Below the pieces are notes generated by a model. It did not search any database. It worked only from the letters and a program-made list of their open reading frames with translations, and was not told the DNA's origin. A DNA stretch of 17,406 nt, taken from contig JAHFJF010000007.1 of NCBI GenBank assembly GCA_023245975.1, forward strand, positions 1 to 17,406. Direction: 5' to 3'. Numbering within the stretch: position 1 is the stretch's first letter; every line of letters starts with the position of its first letter. Positions 7,888-16,253 of this stretch are shown here, piece after piece. Source of the stretch: an archaeon (GTDB lineage Archaea; Nanobdellota; Nanobdellia; SCGC-AAA011-G17; GW2011-AR17). The position numbers were made by a program, and so were the translations under genes.

Positions 7888-8565
7888 ATGGAGTTATATT
7901 TGATAAATAATGGCGGTTCTTATTACGAGTTATATTCTAAGAAGAGAATTACTGCACGCCTTGAAGAGATTAAAGAAGAAACTCAAGAGCAAAAAGGTTT
8001 TTTTTCAAGGATTTTGGATTTTGACATTGTCGATAAGATTGAATCGGCTGAAAAATATGTTAACAATAAGGTTCTTGACAGGTTTCCAAAGCTAAAGAAG
8101 GTAAACAGCTATGGCCCTAAAATGGTTCGTGCATACAGGGATTTCATGGTTGGCAGCCATGGCCAGATTTTTCTTGATATCATTAGCAAGAGGCAGCAGA
8201 TAGACATATATCATTCACCTTCAATTGATGAGAAGGTTGCCAAGTATGCTTATCTAAGGCTTGTAAGGAGGGAAATAATAAGGCAGTCATATCTTTGCGT
8301 CTTAAGCTTGCCAATTGCAGCTTTTACTGCTGTATTGCCACCGCCTGGCTTTGTTACTCCTGCAATATTCCTTGCCTTGTCTTTATATGGCGTTAAAACT
8401 GCTTTGAGTGCAAGGCGTAGCAAAAATTATCTAAGTTTCAAAGTAAATCAGGGTTTAGGGATATTGGAAGATGTTATCGCAGGAAAAATTCCTCCAGAGC
8501 AGATAGATGACCCTAATCTCCTCGAGTATTATGGTAAAAGAAAAGTCCCTAAAAATAAGAAGTAA
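7888..8565 (+). CDS. Unrecognised membrane-associated protein
   Basis: A 225-residue protein of no family I recognise. The N-terminal 130 residues are charged and helical. Two hydrophobic segments (about 134-151 and 155-172) are split by a PPPG turn at 151-154, which looks like a membrane hairpin. A charged C-terminal tail, about 53 residues, ends in KRKVPKNKK. It probably sits in the membrane with both ends on the same side. The ATG at 7888 is chosen because TTTTAAAT at 7859-7866 lies 26 nt upstream, the leaderless spacing of this window. An in-frame TTG at 7849 would give 238 residues. The gene ends directly against the stop of rps7 on the other strand (8565/8566, no gap). Confidence 0.75.
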   Translation: MELYLINNGGSYYELYSKKRITARLEEIKEETQEQKGFFSRILDFDIVDKIESAEKYVNNKVLDRFPKLKKVNSYGPKMVRAYRDFMVGSHGQIFLDIISKRQQIDIYHSPSIDEKVAKYAYLRLVRREIIRQSYLCVLSLPIAAFTAVLPPPGFVTPAIFLALSLYGVKTALSARRSKNYLSFKVNQGLGILEDVIAGKIPPEQIDDPNLLEYYGKRKVPKNKK

Positions 8566-9165
8566 TTATCTTGAAGCATCAGCTTGCCTTTCAAGTTCAA
8601 GTTTCTTGGCAATTGCTGTTGAGCTCTGGTCCATATTGTATGCTTTTAATATTTCATCAGCCAATGTATCCTTTAATGCTCTTTTGTTATTGAATGATTT
8701 TCCATAGGCCCCTTGTATGAATTGCCTTAACGCTATGTCAATCCTTCTTTGCGGGCTGCACTCGACTGCTTTAGGATATCTTGCACCACCATATTCTATT
8801 GTTGTTATCTCTTCCCTTGGCGCTGCATTTTCTATAGCCTTTACAAAAACTTCAACAGGATTCTTCTTTGTTTTGGCTTCTATTGCCTTGAATGCGCTTT
8901 CTACAATTGTCATTTTTCCTGCAGCTTTTCCGCAGCAATGCCCGGATGATAATTTGTGCTTCTTTCCCTTATGGCCAGGCACCATTACCTTGTTGACTAA
9001 CCTTTCAACGATGTTAGTCTTTGACTTGTGGAATACTATTCCTGTGTTTCTGCCGCCAGTTTTGGGCAAAAGCAATGGCCTTAGGTTTATGTATGGCTGC
9101 AATCCGGCATCTTCTACTTTTATTCCGGAAGTGTCCCATAGCCCGAATAATTTTATAGTGCTCAT
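8566..9165 (-). CDS. rps7: 30S ribosomal protein uS7
   Basis: A component of the small-subunit head that binds the 3' major domain of 16S rRNA near the decoding region. The 199 residues match archaeal S7 length and are longer than the bacterial form. The family core is clear: [18 protein letters not shown] (126-143) and a C-terminal ERQADASR. The ATG at 9165 overlaps the TGA stop of rps12 (ATGA), so it is translated by coupling from rps12 in the conserved str-operon order. No elongation-factor gene follows in this window; the next gene is on the opposite strand. A Cys-containing segment at 74-79 (SGHCCG) is slightly unusual but does not affect the assignment. Confidence 0.97.
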   Translation of the reverse strand: MSTIKLFGLWDTSGIKVEDAGLQPYINLRPLLLPKTGGRNTGIVFHKSKTNIVERLVNKVMVPGHKGKKHKLSSGHCCGKAAGKMTIVESAFKAIEAKTKKNPVEVFVKAIENAAPREEITTIEYGGARYPKAVECSPQRRIDIALRQFIQGAYGKSFNNKRALKDTLADEILKAYNMDQSSTAIAKKLELERQADASR

Positions 9166-9599
9166 CTTCTACCCTTCTCAATCTGTCCATGCACTAATGC
9201 ATCCAATGACTGGTCGTTTACTTTTATTACCTGCCATCTTACGCATGGTATATCTCCCTTAGATCTTCCCATCTTGCCGCCTATGCATTCGATTATTACT
9301 TCATCATGCTCATCTATCAGCTTTATTGCGTTGTTTCCAGGCGCAAATGCTGTTATCTTCTTGCCGTTCTTAATCAATTGTACTCTTACGCATTTTCTCA
9401 TTGCAGAATTAGGCTGCTTGGCTTCTAATTGTACTTTTTCTAGGACTATTCCTTTTGCTTGGGAACTGCCTTCAAGCGGATCAGCCTTTTCCCTTAATTT
9501 TAATGTCCGTTTTATGAATTTTCTCTGGTGCCATCTGGAAACTTTCCTTCTTTTGGCTAGTTTCTTTCCTGCATTAAGCCCAGTGGATTTGCTTGCCAT
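9162..9599 (-). CDS. rps12: 30S ribosomal protein uS12
   Basis: A small-subunit protein at the decoding centre that monitors codon-anticodon pairing. The 145-residue product has the archaeal/eukaryotic layout, with a basic N-terminal tail and [10 protein letters not shown] (61-70), the universally conserved loop that contacts the A site. The second half contains [20 protein letters not shown] (85-104) and [23 protein letters not shown] box (TTTATAAA) is centred 28 nt before the ATG at 9599, so the rps12-rps7 transcript starts at or very near the start codon. The gene overlaps rps7 by 4 nt. Confidence 0.97.
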   Translation of the reverse strand: MASKSTGLNAGKKLAKRRKVSRWHQRKFIKRTLKLREKADPLEGSSQAKGIVLEKVQLEAKQPNSAMRKCVRVQLIKNGKKITAFAPGNNAIKLIDEHDEVIIECIGGKMGRSKGDIPCVRWQVIKVNDQSLDALVHGQIEKGRR

Positions 9600-9623
9600 T
9601 TTCGTTATGAAAGCTGGCAGTGA

Positions 9624-9631
9624 TTTATAAA
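9624..9631 (-). promoter_or_regulatory. TATA box of rps12-rps7
   Basis: TTTATAAA, identical in both orientations, centred 28 nt before the rps12 ATG. A GC-containing stretch (AAAGCT) precedes it on the minus strand, where a BRE would lie. Confidence 0.6.
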
Positions 9632-9656
9632 GCTTTCTATGAGTTTTTGAGAAGTC

Positions 9657-9663
9657 TTATATA
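9657..9663 (+). promoter_or_regulatory. TATA box of the transaldolase-family gene
   Basis: TTATATA, centred 28 nt before the ATG at 9688. It is divergent from the rps12 promoter about 30 nt away. Confidence 0.55.
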
Positions 9664-9687
9664 TGAAATATATTCTTTCATCTCGAT

Positions 9688-10569
9688 ATGCAGCTTTATC
9701 TTGATAGTGCGAAATTAGATGAGATTAAGAAGCTTTCTTCTTTGGGATTGATTCATGGAGTTACTACAAATCCTTCTTTAATTAAGATAGCAGCCGAATC
9801 TATGCCAGATAAGCCAGATTTGGAATCTTACATCAAGGAATTACAGAAGGCATTCTATGGCCCATTAAGCGTTGAGGTTATCAGCACAGATAGGCAATCA
9901 ATGTATCGTGAAGCAATGCTTATTAAGGAAAAATTCGGCATGCATAACAATAATGTCGTTGTAAAGATTCCAATTTGTACAGCAAAAGAAATGGATGATA
10001 AAAATTGGGATTCAGGTCTGGAAATAATAAAGAGCCTTTCATTGCATAATATTCCGGTTAATACTACATTGGTCCTTAGCCCGTCTCAGGCATTATTGGC
10101 TGCAAATGCGGGAGCCAAATATGTAAGTCCATTTGCAGGGCGGCTGGATGATTATCTGGTTAAGGCTTATTTTCCAGGCACAAAAAGGTCAAAGTCAGAT
10201 TATTTCCCAAGGGAAGGCATGACGGCGTCTAATTCAAAAGATGTCGGCACTGCTATTCAAAGGGTTATTCATGGGTTGCCGAACTATGTAAATGACGATG
10301 GTACCGTAAGCGGAGTGCATTTGGTAGGGCGGATAGTAACAGTTTTAAAAAACAGCAATTTGGATTGCAAGGTTCTAGCTGCCAGCTTAAGGAATCCAAG
10401 GCAGGTTGTTGAGATGGCAGAAGTTGGTGCAGACATCGCTACTGTTGACTATAATACTATTGTTGCTATGGCTATGCACCAAGTTAGCTGTGATGGAATA
10501 AGGAGGTTTGCGCAGGATACCATAGAAGAATATAGGAAATTATTCACGGCATCATCCCAGCAGCCTTAA
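9688..10569 (+). CDS. Transaldolase / fructose-6-phosphate aldolase family enzyme
   Basis: A TIM-barrel Schiff-base aldolase of the transaldolase/FSA (TalC, MipB) family, acting on sugar phosphates in the cytoplasm. Key segments are YLDSAKLDEIKKLSSLG at the N terminus, IHGVTTNPSL (22-31), SVEV (61-64), VVVKIP (90-95) with the probable Schiff-base Lys93, VNTTLVLSPSQALLAANAGA (124-143), KYVSPFAGRLDD (144-155) and KVLAASLRNPRQV (228-240). At 293 residues it is well above the roughly 215-220 of compact members. The extra length is mostly between RLDD and HLVGRIVTVL, about residues 156-210, where FSA-type enzymes have only a short loop. In an organism with few carbon genes it would link pentose and hexose phosphates. 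Family is firm; transaldolase versus aldolase activity cannot be decided here. Confidence 0.88.
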   Translation: MQLYLDSAKLDEIKKLSSLGLIHGVTTNPSLIKIAAESMPDKPDLESYIKELQKAFYGPLSVEVISTDRQSMYREAMLIKEKFGMHNNNVVVKIPICTAKEMDDKNWDSGLEIIKSLSLHNIPVNTTLVLSPSQALLAANAGAKYVSPFAGRLDDYLVKAYFPGTKRSKSDYFPREGMTASNSKDVGTAIQRVIHGLPNYVNDDGTVSGVHLVGRIVTVLKNSNLDCKVLAASLRNPRQVVEMAEVGADIATVDYNTIVAMAMHQVSCDGIRRFAQDTIEEYRKLFTASSQQP

Positions 10570-10578
10570 ACCATTAAT

Positions 10579-10586
10579 TTTATAAG
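10579..10586 (+). promoter_or_regulatory. TATA box of gltX
   Basis: TTTATAAG, centred about 28 nt before the ATG at 10611, just after the stop of the transaldolase-family gene. It gives gltX and the overlapping protease gene their own promoter. Confidence 0.55.
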
Positions 10587-10610
10587 TCTCATTCTATAGT
10601 ACTAGCTTTT

Positions 10611-12260
10611 ATGGATGATTTAATCTTAAAGCATGCATTGCATAATGCTGTCAAGTTTGATGGCAAGGCTAACCAAGGTGCAGTAATAGGAAAAGTTTTC
10701 GGAGAAAAGCCTGAATTAAAGAACGATGCATCTTCCCTGGCAAAAAAAGTGGCAGAGATAGTAAAGAAAGTAAATTCCATGAATTTGGGGGAGCAATTAA
10801 AAAAATTAAAAGAAATAGCTCCAGAATTGCTTGAAGAGAAGAAAGAAAAGAAAAAAAGAGAGCTACCAGAATTAAAGAATGCAATCAAAGGCAAGGTAAC
10901 AACTAGATTAGCGCCGGAGCCGTCAAAATATCTGCACATTGGTCATGCATTCTCATTCATAATCAACTATCTCTTTGCAAAGAAATATGAAGGCAAGTGT
11001 ATCTTGAGATTCGATGATACAAATCCAGAGAAAGCTTCTAAAGAATATTACAAGGCCATAGAATCTGATTTGGAATGGCTTGGAATAAAATACGATGGCA
11101 AAATCATTGCCTCAAATGATATGGAAAAATTCTATAGCTATGCAGAAAAATTGATAGTTTCAAAAAATGCCTATGTTTGTTTCTGCAGCCAAGAGTCGAT
11201 TCATAAAAATCGTGAAGAGATGAAAATCTGTGATTGCAGGGAGTCTTCTGTTAATGATAACTTAACTAATTGGGAAAAAATGAAGTCTGGTAAGTTAAAG
11301 GAAGGCAAGTGTATTCTGAGATTAGTTGGCTTTATGGAGAGCTTGAACGCAGTTATGAGAGATCCTGTCTTGTTTAGACTAATCAAGGCAAAGCATCCTC
11401 TGCAGAAAACAAAGTACAAGCTCTGGCCGATGTATGATTTCGAGACGGTAGTAGAAGAGGAATTATGCAATATTACTCATATAATGAGAAGCCATGAATT
11501 TGGTGGTATGAGGATTGAGCTTCAGGATTACATTAAGCAGTTGCTTGGTTTCAAGAAACAGGAAGTATTCCAGTATTCCAGGCTAAATGTAACTGGTGCT
11601 GTCACACAAGGCAGGGAAGTAAGGGAATTGATAGATTCTGGAAAGATTTTAGGTTGGGATGATCCAAGGCTGGTTACATTATCGGCATTGAGAAGGCGTG
11701 GTATTCAGCCTGAAACTCTGTTCGGATTGGCTATGGAAGTTGGTTTGACATCTTCAGAAAAAAGCATAGATTGGTCACTCATATCTTCTATAAGCAGAAA
11801 GTTTCTAGATGGCAAAGTAAATAGGTACTCCTTTGTTGACAATCCAAAGCTCCTTGTAATAGATGATGCACCTAAAATCTTAGCCAAGGCGCCACTGCAC
11901 CCTGATGATAAGGCAAGGGGCTTTAGAAGATTGAAAACAAATGGCAGGTTCTTTATTTCTGATTCTCTTGATCTAAATAAAAATTATAGGCTGATGCATC
12001 TTTTCAATTTTAACGGAAATAAGTTCCTCTCACAACATTTGGATCCAAGCTTGAGTGCAAGGCTCATCCATTGGCTTCCGGAAGATGGTAATATAGAGGC
12101 AGAGATTCTTATGCCAGATGCAACAGTTAAATCTGGGCTTGTAGAAAAAAATGCTAAGAAAATAAAAGTAGACGAAGTTGTCCAGTTTGAAAGATTCGGT
12201 TTTGTTAGGTTAGATAAGAAAACAAAAGATAAATTCTATTTCAGGTATACCCATGATTAG
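10611..12260 (+). CDS. gltX: Glutamyl-tRNA synthetase, archaeal type
   Basis: A class Ib synthetase that charges tRNA with glutamate in the cytoplasm. The 549 residues show the archaeal/eukaryotic layout: an N-terminal helical extension (1-90), then the Rossmann core with HIGH at 109-112 and LRFDDTNPEK at 132-141. A zinc-knuckle-like pair C190-x-C192 and C207-x-C209 follows, then MYDFET, GWDDPRL (348-354) and RRRGIQPE (361-368), and a beta-rich C-terminal anticodon-binding part. Two signature positions are off. The residue before YLHIGH is Lys106 where relatives usually have Gly. The KMSKS-equivalent reads GAVTQGREVREL (329-340), without the expected S-K pair. As in other archaea it could act non-discriminatingly with an amidotransferase, but none is in view. 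The stop overlaps the next gene by 8 nt. Confidence 0.93.
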   Translation: MDDLILKHALHNAVKFDGKANQGAVIGKVFGEKPELKNDASSLAKKVAEIVKKVNSMNLGEQLKKLKEIAPELLEEKKEKKKRELPELKNAIKGKVTTRLAPEPSKYLHIGHAFSFIINYLFAKKYEGKCILRFDDTNPEKASKEYYKAIESDLEWLGIKYDGKIIASNDMEKFYSYAEKLIVSKNAYVCFCSQESIHKNREEMKICDCRESSVNDNLTNWEKMKSGKLKEGKCILRLVGFMESLNAVMRDPVLFRLIKAKHPLQKTKYKLWPMYDFETVVEEELCNITHIMRSHEFGGMRIELQDYIKQLLGFKKQEVFQYSRLNVTGAVTQGREVRELIDSGKILGWDDPRLVTLSALRRRGIQPETLFGLAMEVGLTSSEKSIDWSLISSISRKFLDGKVNRYSFVDNPKLLVIDDAPKILAKAPLHPDDKARGFRRLKTNGRFFISDSLDLNKNYRLMHLFNFNGNKFLSQHLDPSLSARLIHWLPEDGNIEAEILMPDATVKSGLVEKNAKKIKVDEVVQFERFGFVRLDKKTKDKFYFRYTHD

Positions 12261-12837
12261 GGAAGGAATAAATTTCACAAGGCATGAATTAAGTGACCTG
12301 CTTAAGGCATGGTTGGTTTTGTCTTTAGCCTTTGCTATCTTGCTTACTGGCCCCAAATTCTCACTTTTGTTCGTTAAGCATTTGATGATATCTGCCTTTA
12401 CTGTCGGGGCAGGATTCTTGTTGCACGAATTGTCCCATAAGTTTCTCGCTCAGAAGTATGGATGCAGGGCAGAGTTTAGGGCATTTCCTTTAATGCTCGC
12501 CATAACTATTTTTAGCTCACTGTTCGGCTTTATTTTTGCTGCGCCAGGGGCAGTTTTCATAGGCGGGAATATATCCTCAAAAAAAAACGGCCAAGTTTCT
12601 CTTGCAGGGCCATTAACTAACATTTTCTTGGCTATAGCTTTCTTTTCTTTGATTGTATTTTCGCAATCAGAATTATTGCAATTAGTTGGTAGCCTTGGTT
12701 CAAGGATAAATGCTTGGCTCGCATTATTCAATATGATTCCATTTGGCCCTTTTGATGGTAAGAAAGTCTGGAATTGGAACAAGGGTATATGGGTTACATT
12801 TTCATTGCTGTCATTATTATTGGTCTTTTTATTTTAG
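12253..12837 (+). CDS. M50 family (site-2-protease-like) membrane metalloprotease
   Basis: A 194-residue intramembrane zinc protease of the M50 family. It would cleave substrates within or next to the membrane. Hydrophobic segments alternate along the chain (about 17-42, 45-60, 78-100, 120-137, 150-163 and 178-194). The zinc motif is HELSH at 58-62, and the second conserved element is NMIPFGPFDGKK (160-171), with Asp168 as the third zinc ligand. It is a minimal form with no PDZ or CBS domain. The ATG at 12253 overlaps the gltX stop by 8 nt, so it is cotranscribed and probably coupled, although the pairing with gltX has no obvious functional logic. Its 3' end overlaps the end of the convergent VWA gene by 9 nt. 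Substrate unknown. Confidence 0.87.
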   Translation: MIREGINFTRHELSDLLKAWLVLSLAFAILLTGPKFSLLFVKHLMISAFTVGAGFLLHELSHKFLAQKYGCRAEFRAFPLMLAITIFSSLFGFIFAAPGAVFIGGNISSKKNGQVSLAGPLTNIFLAIAFFSLIVFSQSELLQLVGSLGSRINAWLALFNMIPFGPFDGKKVWNWNKGIWVTFSLLSLLLVFLF

Positions 12838-14745
12838 GATCCGAAATGATCCTTCTCTTACAACCTTCTTGGCAAGGCCTATTGCAAGGTGCAGTAAGTC
12901 TTCCTTTTTATTAATTAGGATTATCTGTGTATTTTTTAGGGCTTGTTCCTTCCAGCGATTATAATCCGCAATGTTATTTATTAAAAATACGATATTTCTG
13001 GTATATTTAGCTATAGAATTCATGTAATCTACCAATTGAGGTAAATTGGCTATTCCCCCATCAGTTATTAGCACATTGTCAATTCTATTATATAATCCTT
13101 GGACTTTTGTATCGAGTGTTATGTTTAGCATTTTATCTTGGAAGAGTTTTTTCTTTTCAGGAGAAAGCTTTTCAATAATCTTTTCATAATCTCCATCTGT
13201 TTCTTTAGTTGGAAGTTTTTTTTCTGTCATTAATAAGAAATATTCCTTAATCTTGCTTATGTTCAGCACGGTGCCTCCGCCCCAATAGGCGCACAGGCCA
13301 CTGTTTATCAAATCAATATCTCTTGTTGGCTCAATAAGCAGCGCATCAGTTGAGAAGTTCATCAAGCCGACTTTCTTGCCATTTTTAGCGTAGTTTCTTG
13401 CGAGTATGAATCCTGCTAGAACTGCATAAGACATATTTGTTGGATTATCCATTGACCCTGAAGAGTCAATTATTAGGAATAAGTCTGGTATTGAAAATGC
13501 TTTATCTTGCCTCATTCCATAGCCATCCTCGAATTTTTTTGTTATTGCCGGAAGTATTTTTCCTCCTGAAGAAAAATGGTTTAATCTCTGTACTGGGTCA
13601 CCAAGTGAGAATTCTGAGCATCTTTCAGGATAAGGCTCCTTAACATCAATTGTCAATGGCTTTTTGGCTATTGATACGCCGTAAACAGATGCAAGCCTTG
13701 AATAATATGCAATTAATTCATTATTGAGTTGTATATTGCTTCTTTCAATCCCTATCCCGTGGATTTTTGTTTTATCAGTTTTTTTAACAAAATCATCTAT
13801 GAACTTATCCCCAAGAATAACTTTGATGTGTTCCTTAATTGCGTCATATCTGATTTTTCCATGCTCTTTTATTAATTTATTTAGTGCTTCATTAATTTCA
13901 TCCGTAGTGAATTCTTCTAGGTTGAATCCTTTGTCAATCTCAAATGGATTCTCTATTATGCAATCTTCGGCATTAGTGGTATATAGCAAATCCTTGATTA
14001 AACCACCAAAAGTAATTAGATTTGTGGAATGTATGTATTCCATCTGCCAATCTTGCCCTTGTTTTACTGAAAAGTCTATATCTTTTAGTTTTTCCAGTTT
14101 TTCTTCTGGAATATCCCCAATGTAAACATTAGTTTTATCCTTCCCATTTTTTATTCCTAGATATCCATAATAGGCTAAAATTAGCCTGTTTGGCTTCGTG
14201 TTTTTTAATATTTCTCCCTTCTGATTTATGTCTGCATTGTTTATCATGTCATTGAAATATAATGATACAGCCCGATAGAATTCTGAAAGCTCAAAAGACC
14301 TTGTGCTAGAAAGCAGGTTTTCTGAATCATCAACAACATCTAAATATAAATTGAGAATCTTCTCTCCTACTGGCTTTCCGAAGGATGCTGCTGCTACTTG
14401 ATGCAGGAACAATACCGTTGCCAAATCTTTTGGGAATATGCAATAATGCCCAATTTCATGTATATGCAATCCATCAATCGCTATCTTGGGGTCAATATAC
14501 CTTGAAACTTGCTGTAGATTATCTTCTGCGATGCTAACTTCATGGCTTCCAAGTTTTATTTTAGATTTATTAGAGTTTCTTGGGACTTCCCTTTCATCAA
14601 GTTCTGTAGTTTCTTTGCTGTTCCATGCTATACTAGACTTTGACTTCAGAAGCGGATGGTAGTATCTATCTTTTATCTCTTCCCAAGATTTTTCAAGTAT
14701 TTTTTCAAGTTTCTTCTTATTTAGTTTTATTGGCCTCTTTTTCAT
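12829..14745 (-). CDS. HExxH metallopeptidase-like plus VWA-domain protein, partner of MoxR ATPase
   Basis: A 638-residue, apparently cytoplasmic protein with two recognisable parts. A Lys-rich N terminus leads to an HEIGH motif (96-100) followed by LNLYLDVVDDSENLL (131-145). The acidic run after HExxH resembles the zincin-like domain found N-terminal to VWA in DUF2201-type proteins, where an Asp supplies the third zinc ligand. A long, mostly helical middle region (about 150-400) is unrecognised. The C terminus is a von Willebrand factor A domain with a complete-looking MIDAS: DSSGS (427-431), GGGT with Thr492, and ITDGG with Asp562. VWA proteins next to MoxR AAA+ ATPases act with them in metal insertion or complex remodelling. 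The AAA+ gene is 5 nt upstream on the same strand. No Shine-Dalgarno precedes the ATG at 14745, which suggests coupling. Domain calls are good; peptidase activity is inferred. Confidence 0.82.
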   Translation of the reverse strand: MKKRPIKLNKKKLEKILEKSWEEIKDRYYHPLLKSKSSIAWNSKETTELDEREVPRNSNKSKIKLGSHEVSIAEDNLQQVSRYIDPKIAIDGLHIHEIGHYCIFPKDLATVLFLHQVAAASFGKPVGEKILNLYLDVVDDSENLLSSTRSFELSEFYRAVSLYFNDMINNADINQKGEILKNTKPNRLILAYYGYLGIKNGKDKTNVYIGDIPEEKLEKLKDIDFSVKQGQDWQMEYIHSTNLITFGGLIKDLLYTTNAEDCIIENPFEIDKGFNLEEFTTDEINEALNKLIKEHGKIRYDAIKEHIKVILGDKFIDDFVKKTDKTKIHGIGIERSNIQLNNELIAYYSRLASVYGVSIAKKPLTIDVKEPYPERCSEFSLGDPVQRLNHFSSGGKILPAITKKFEDGYGMRQDKAFSIPDLFLIIDSSGSMDNPTNMSYAVLAGFILARNYAKNGKKVGLMNFSTDALLIEPTRDIDLINSGLCAYWGGGTVLNISKIKEYFLLMTEKKLPTKETDGDYEKIIEKLSPEKKKLFQDKMLNITLDTKVQGLYNRIDNVLITDGGIANLPQLVDYMNSIAKYTRNIVFLINNIADYNRWKEQALKNTQIILINKKEDLLHLAIGLAKKVVREGSFRILK

Positions 14746-14750
14746 GGGTA

Positions 14751-16247
14751 TTATTCAATTATTTCTTTGAGCCTTTCAAGCCATGCTTGCCTTTCTTTTA
14801 TTCTTGAGATATATTCCTGTTTTTGTATTTGGGTTATATTCTTATCAAGCTCTTTTTTTAGTTGGCCGATTTCTTTTTTAAGTCCGAGGTAGCTTTGCCT
14901 GAATTCAGTGATATATTCTCTTGTTAGCGGATGGTCTATAATCCATTCTTCTCTGAACATATTCTTTAGTGTCCCTATTTTGTCTTTAGGCAATGGTGCG
15001 CTTGCAGTAATTGAGTGGTATGCAAAAGAGATGTCCTTTACAGTATCGCTATAATTTTCTTCCACACCGCCCAATATCTTTCTTGCCAATTCTATATCAA
15101 ACATATCGCCAGAGTTCCTTTTCTTACCCCTGTTTTCATCAATGTAATCATCAGTGAATTCTAACCGATGTGCTAGTGCATATGGCGCAATTGCGTTAAT
15201 ATGCTCTTTTGTTACCTTATCATCTCCTACCAACAATGCTAGCCCCCTTGCCATGTCTTCTATGGCAGATATGCCGCGTGGCGAAAGGCCATTTTTTACT
15301 TTCGAGCTTGCCATATTTTTTGCATGTTCTGAATCATCTATTAGGTCATTTGATCGTTTTATACCATATGTAGCCGTGGTATTAAACTCTGAGTTTATGC
15401 ATTGCAGGAATATCTTTGCTTCTAGTGATATCTCCAAAGAGCTTAGTTCGGTTCTTAATTGCTCTTTATCGTCATCAGAGAATTGGTGCATGCCATTTCT
15501 TTCAAGTTTTGCAGCGAATACCTGTGAGTCTTCCTTCATTAATCTTAGTTTTTCTTTTGTCTTGGTATCTTTATTATTCAGAATGGCAATTATCTTGTCT
15601 GTCAATTCTTCATCTGACAATTCTTTGTAAATATTCTCTGTTGCATTCCTAATATTTTCATGTAATCTTGCACCAGTATATCCGAATTCAAAAGAAAAAG
15701 CAAATCTGTCTCGCATAGGCAGCATAATGTCATTTTTACCTTCACTGATTAGGTTTGCAGTGGCAAACAATGGTTTCTTTCCTAAGTATAACACATCATT
15801 TAGGTAGCCATATCGTCCAGTTTCTACAGCATTTAGGAGTATTGCATGTTTCCCCCCAGGAAGCCTGTTGAATTCATCTGCAATTATTCCTGGCAAGTAT
15901 ATGGCCTTGTTCCATACTACTGCCTCTTCACTCATCAATTTTGAATAATCCGGTCTTCCGATCAGTTTCTCTTCAACCTGCTCAGGATGGCCTTGGAGTT
16001 GTGATGATTCATAAAGTGAATATGGCAGCCCGGAATAAGCGGCCAATACTACTTTTGTTGCCGTAGTTTTTCCAAATCCAGGCTCTCCTACTATAAGGAC
16101 ATTTTTTGACATTATGGTGGCAAGCCATAGCATTGTTAATTTGAAATTTTCAAGATAAGAATTGCCTATTCTAAGTCTTGATGGATCGACAAAATATCTT
16201 TCTGCTGTCTTTTGTATGTTCTCTCTTAGCTTATCAGTCAATTCCAA
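14751..16247 (-). CDS. MoxR-type AAA+ ATPase
   Basis: A 498-residue AAA+ ATPase of the MoxR/helix-2-insert group. Walker A is GEPGFGKTT (54-62), Walker B is IIADEFNR (121-128), sensor 1 is ATAN (162-165), and PMRDRF (177-182) holds the likely arginine finger. SPRGISAIEDMARGLALLVG (322-341) is the lid segment with the sensor-2 Arg typical of MoxR proteins. An extended helical insertion (about 195-315) separates core and lid, and residues 452-498 are a predicted coiled coil, perhaps contacting the VWA partner. Such ATPases form hexamers that remodel or load metal into target complexes together with a VWA protein, here the next gene. The start is a TTG at 16247. It is chosen because a strong Shine-Dalgarno (GGAGGG) lies 6 nt upstream and no suitable ATG is nearby (the first internal Met is residue 39). 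Its target is unknown. Confidence 0.9.
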   Translation of the reverse strand: MELTDKLRENIQKTAERYFVDPSRLRIGNSYLENFKLTMLWLATIMSKNVLIVGEPGFGKTTATKVVLAAYSGLPYSLYESSQLQGHPEQVEEKLIGRPDYSKLMSEEAVVWNKAIYLPGIIADEFNRLPGGKHAILLNAVETGRYGYLNDVLYLGKKPLFATANLISEGKNDIMLPMRDRFAFSFEFGYTGARLHENIRNATENIYKELSDEELTDKIIAILNNKDTKTKEKLRLMKEDSQVFAAKLERNGMHQFSDDDKEQLRTELSSLEISLEAKIFLQCINSEFNTTATYGIKRSNDLIDDSEHAKNMASSKVKNGLSPRGISAIEDMARGLALLVGDDKVTKEHINAIAPYALAHRLEFTDDYIDENRGKKRNSGDMFDIELARKILGGVEENYSDTVKDISFAYHSITASAPLPKDKIGTLKNMFREEWIIDHPLTREYITEFRQSYLGLKKEIGQLKKELDKNITQIQKQEYISRIKERQAWLERLKEIIE

Positions 16248-16253
16248 TTATAG

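Noticed and set aside
8717..9262. 181-codon plus-strand open frame opposite rps7 and rps12
   Set aside because: It runs antisense to two ribosomal protein genes and its composition reflects their codon usage.
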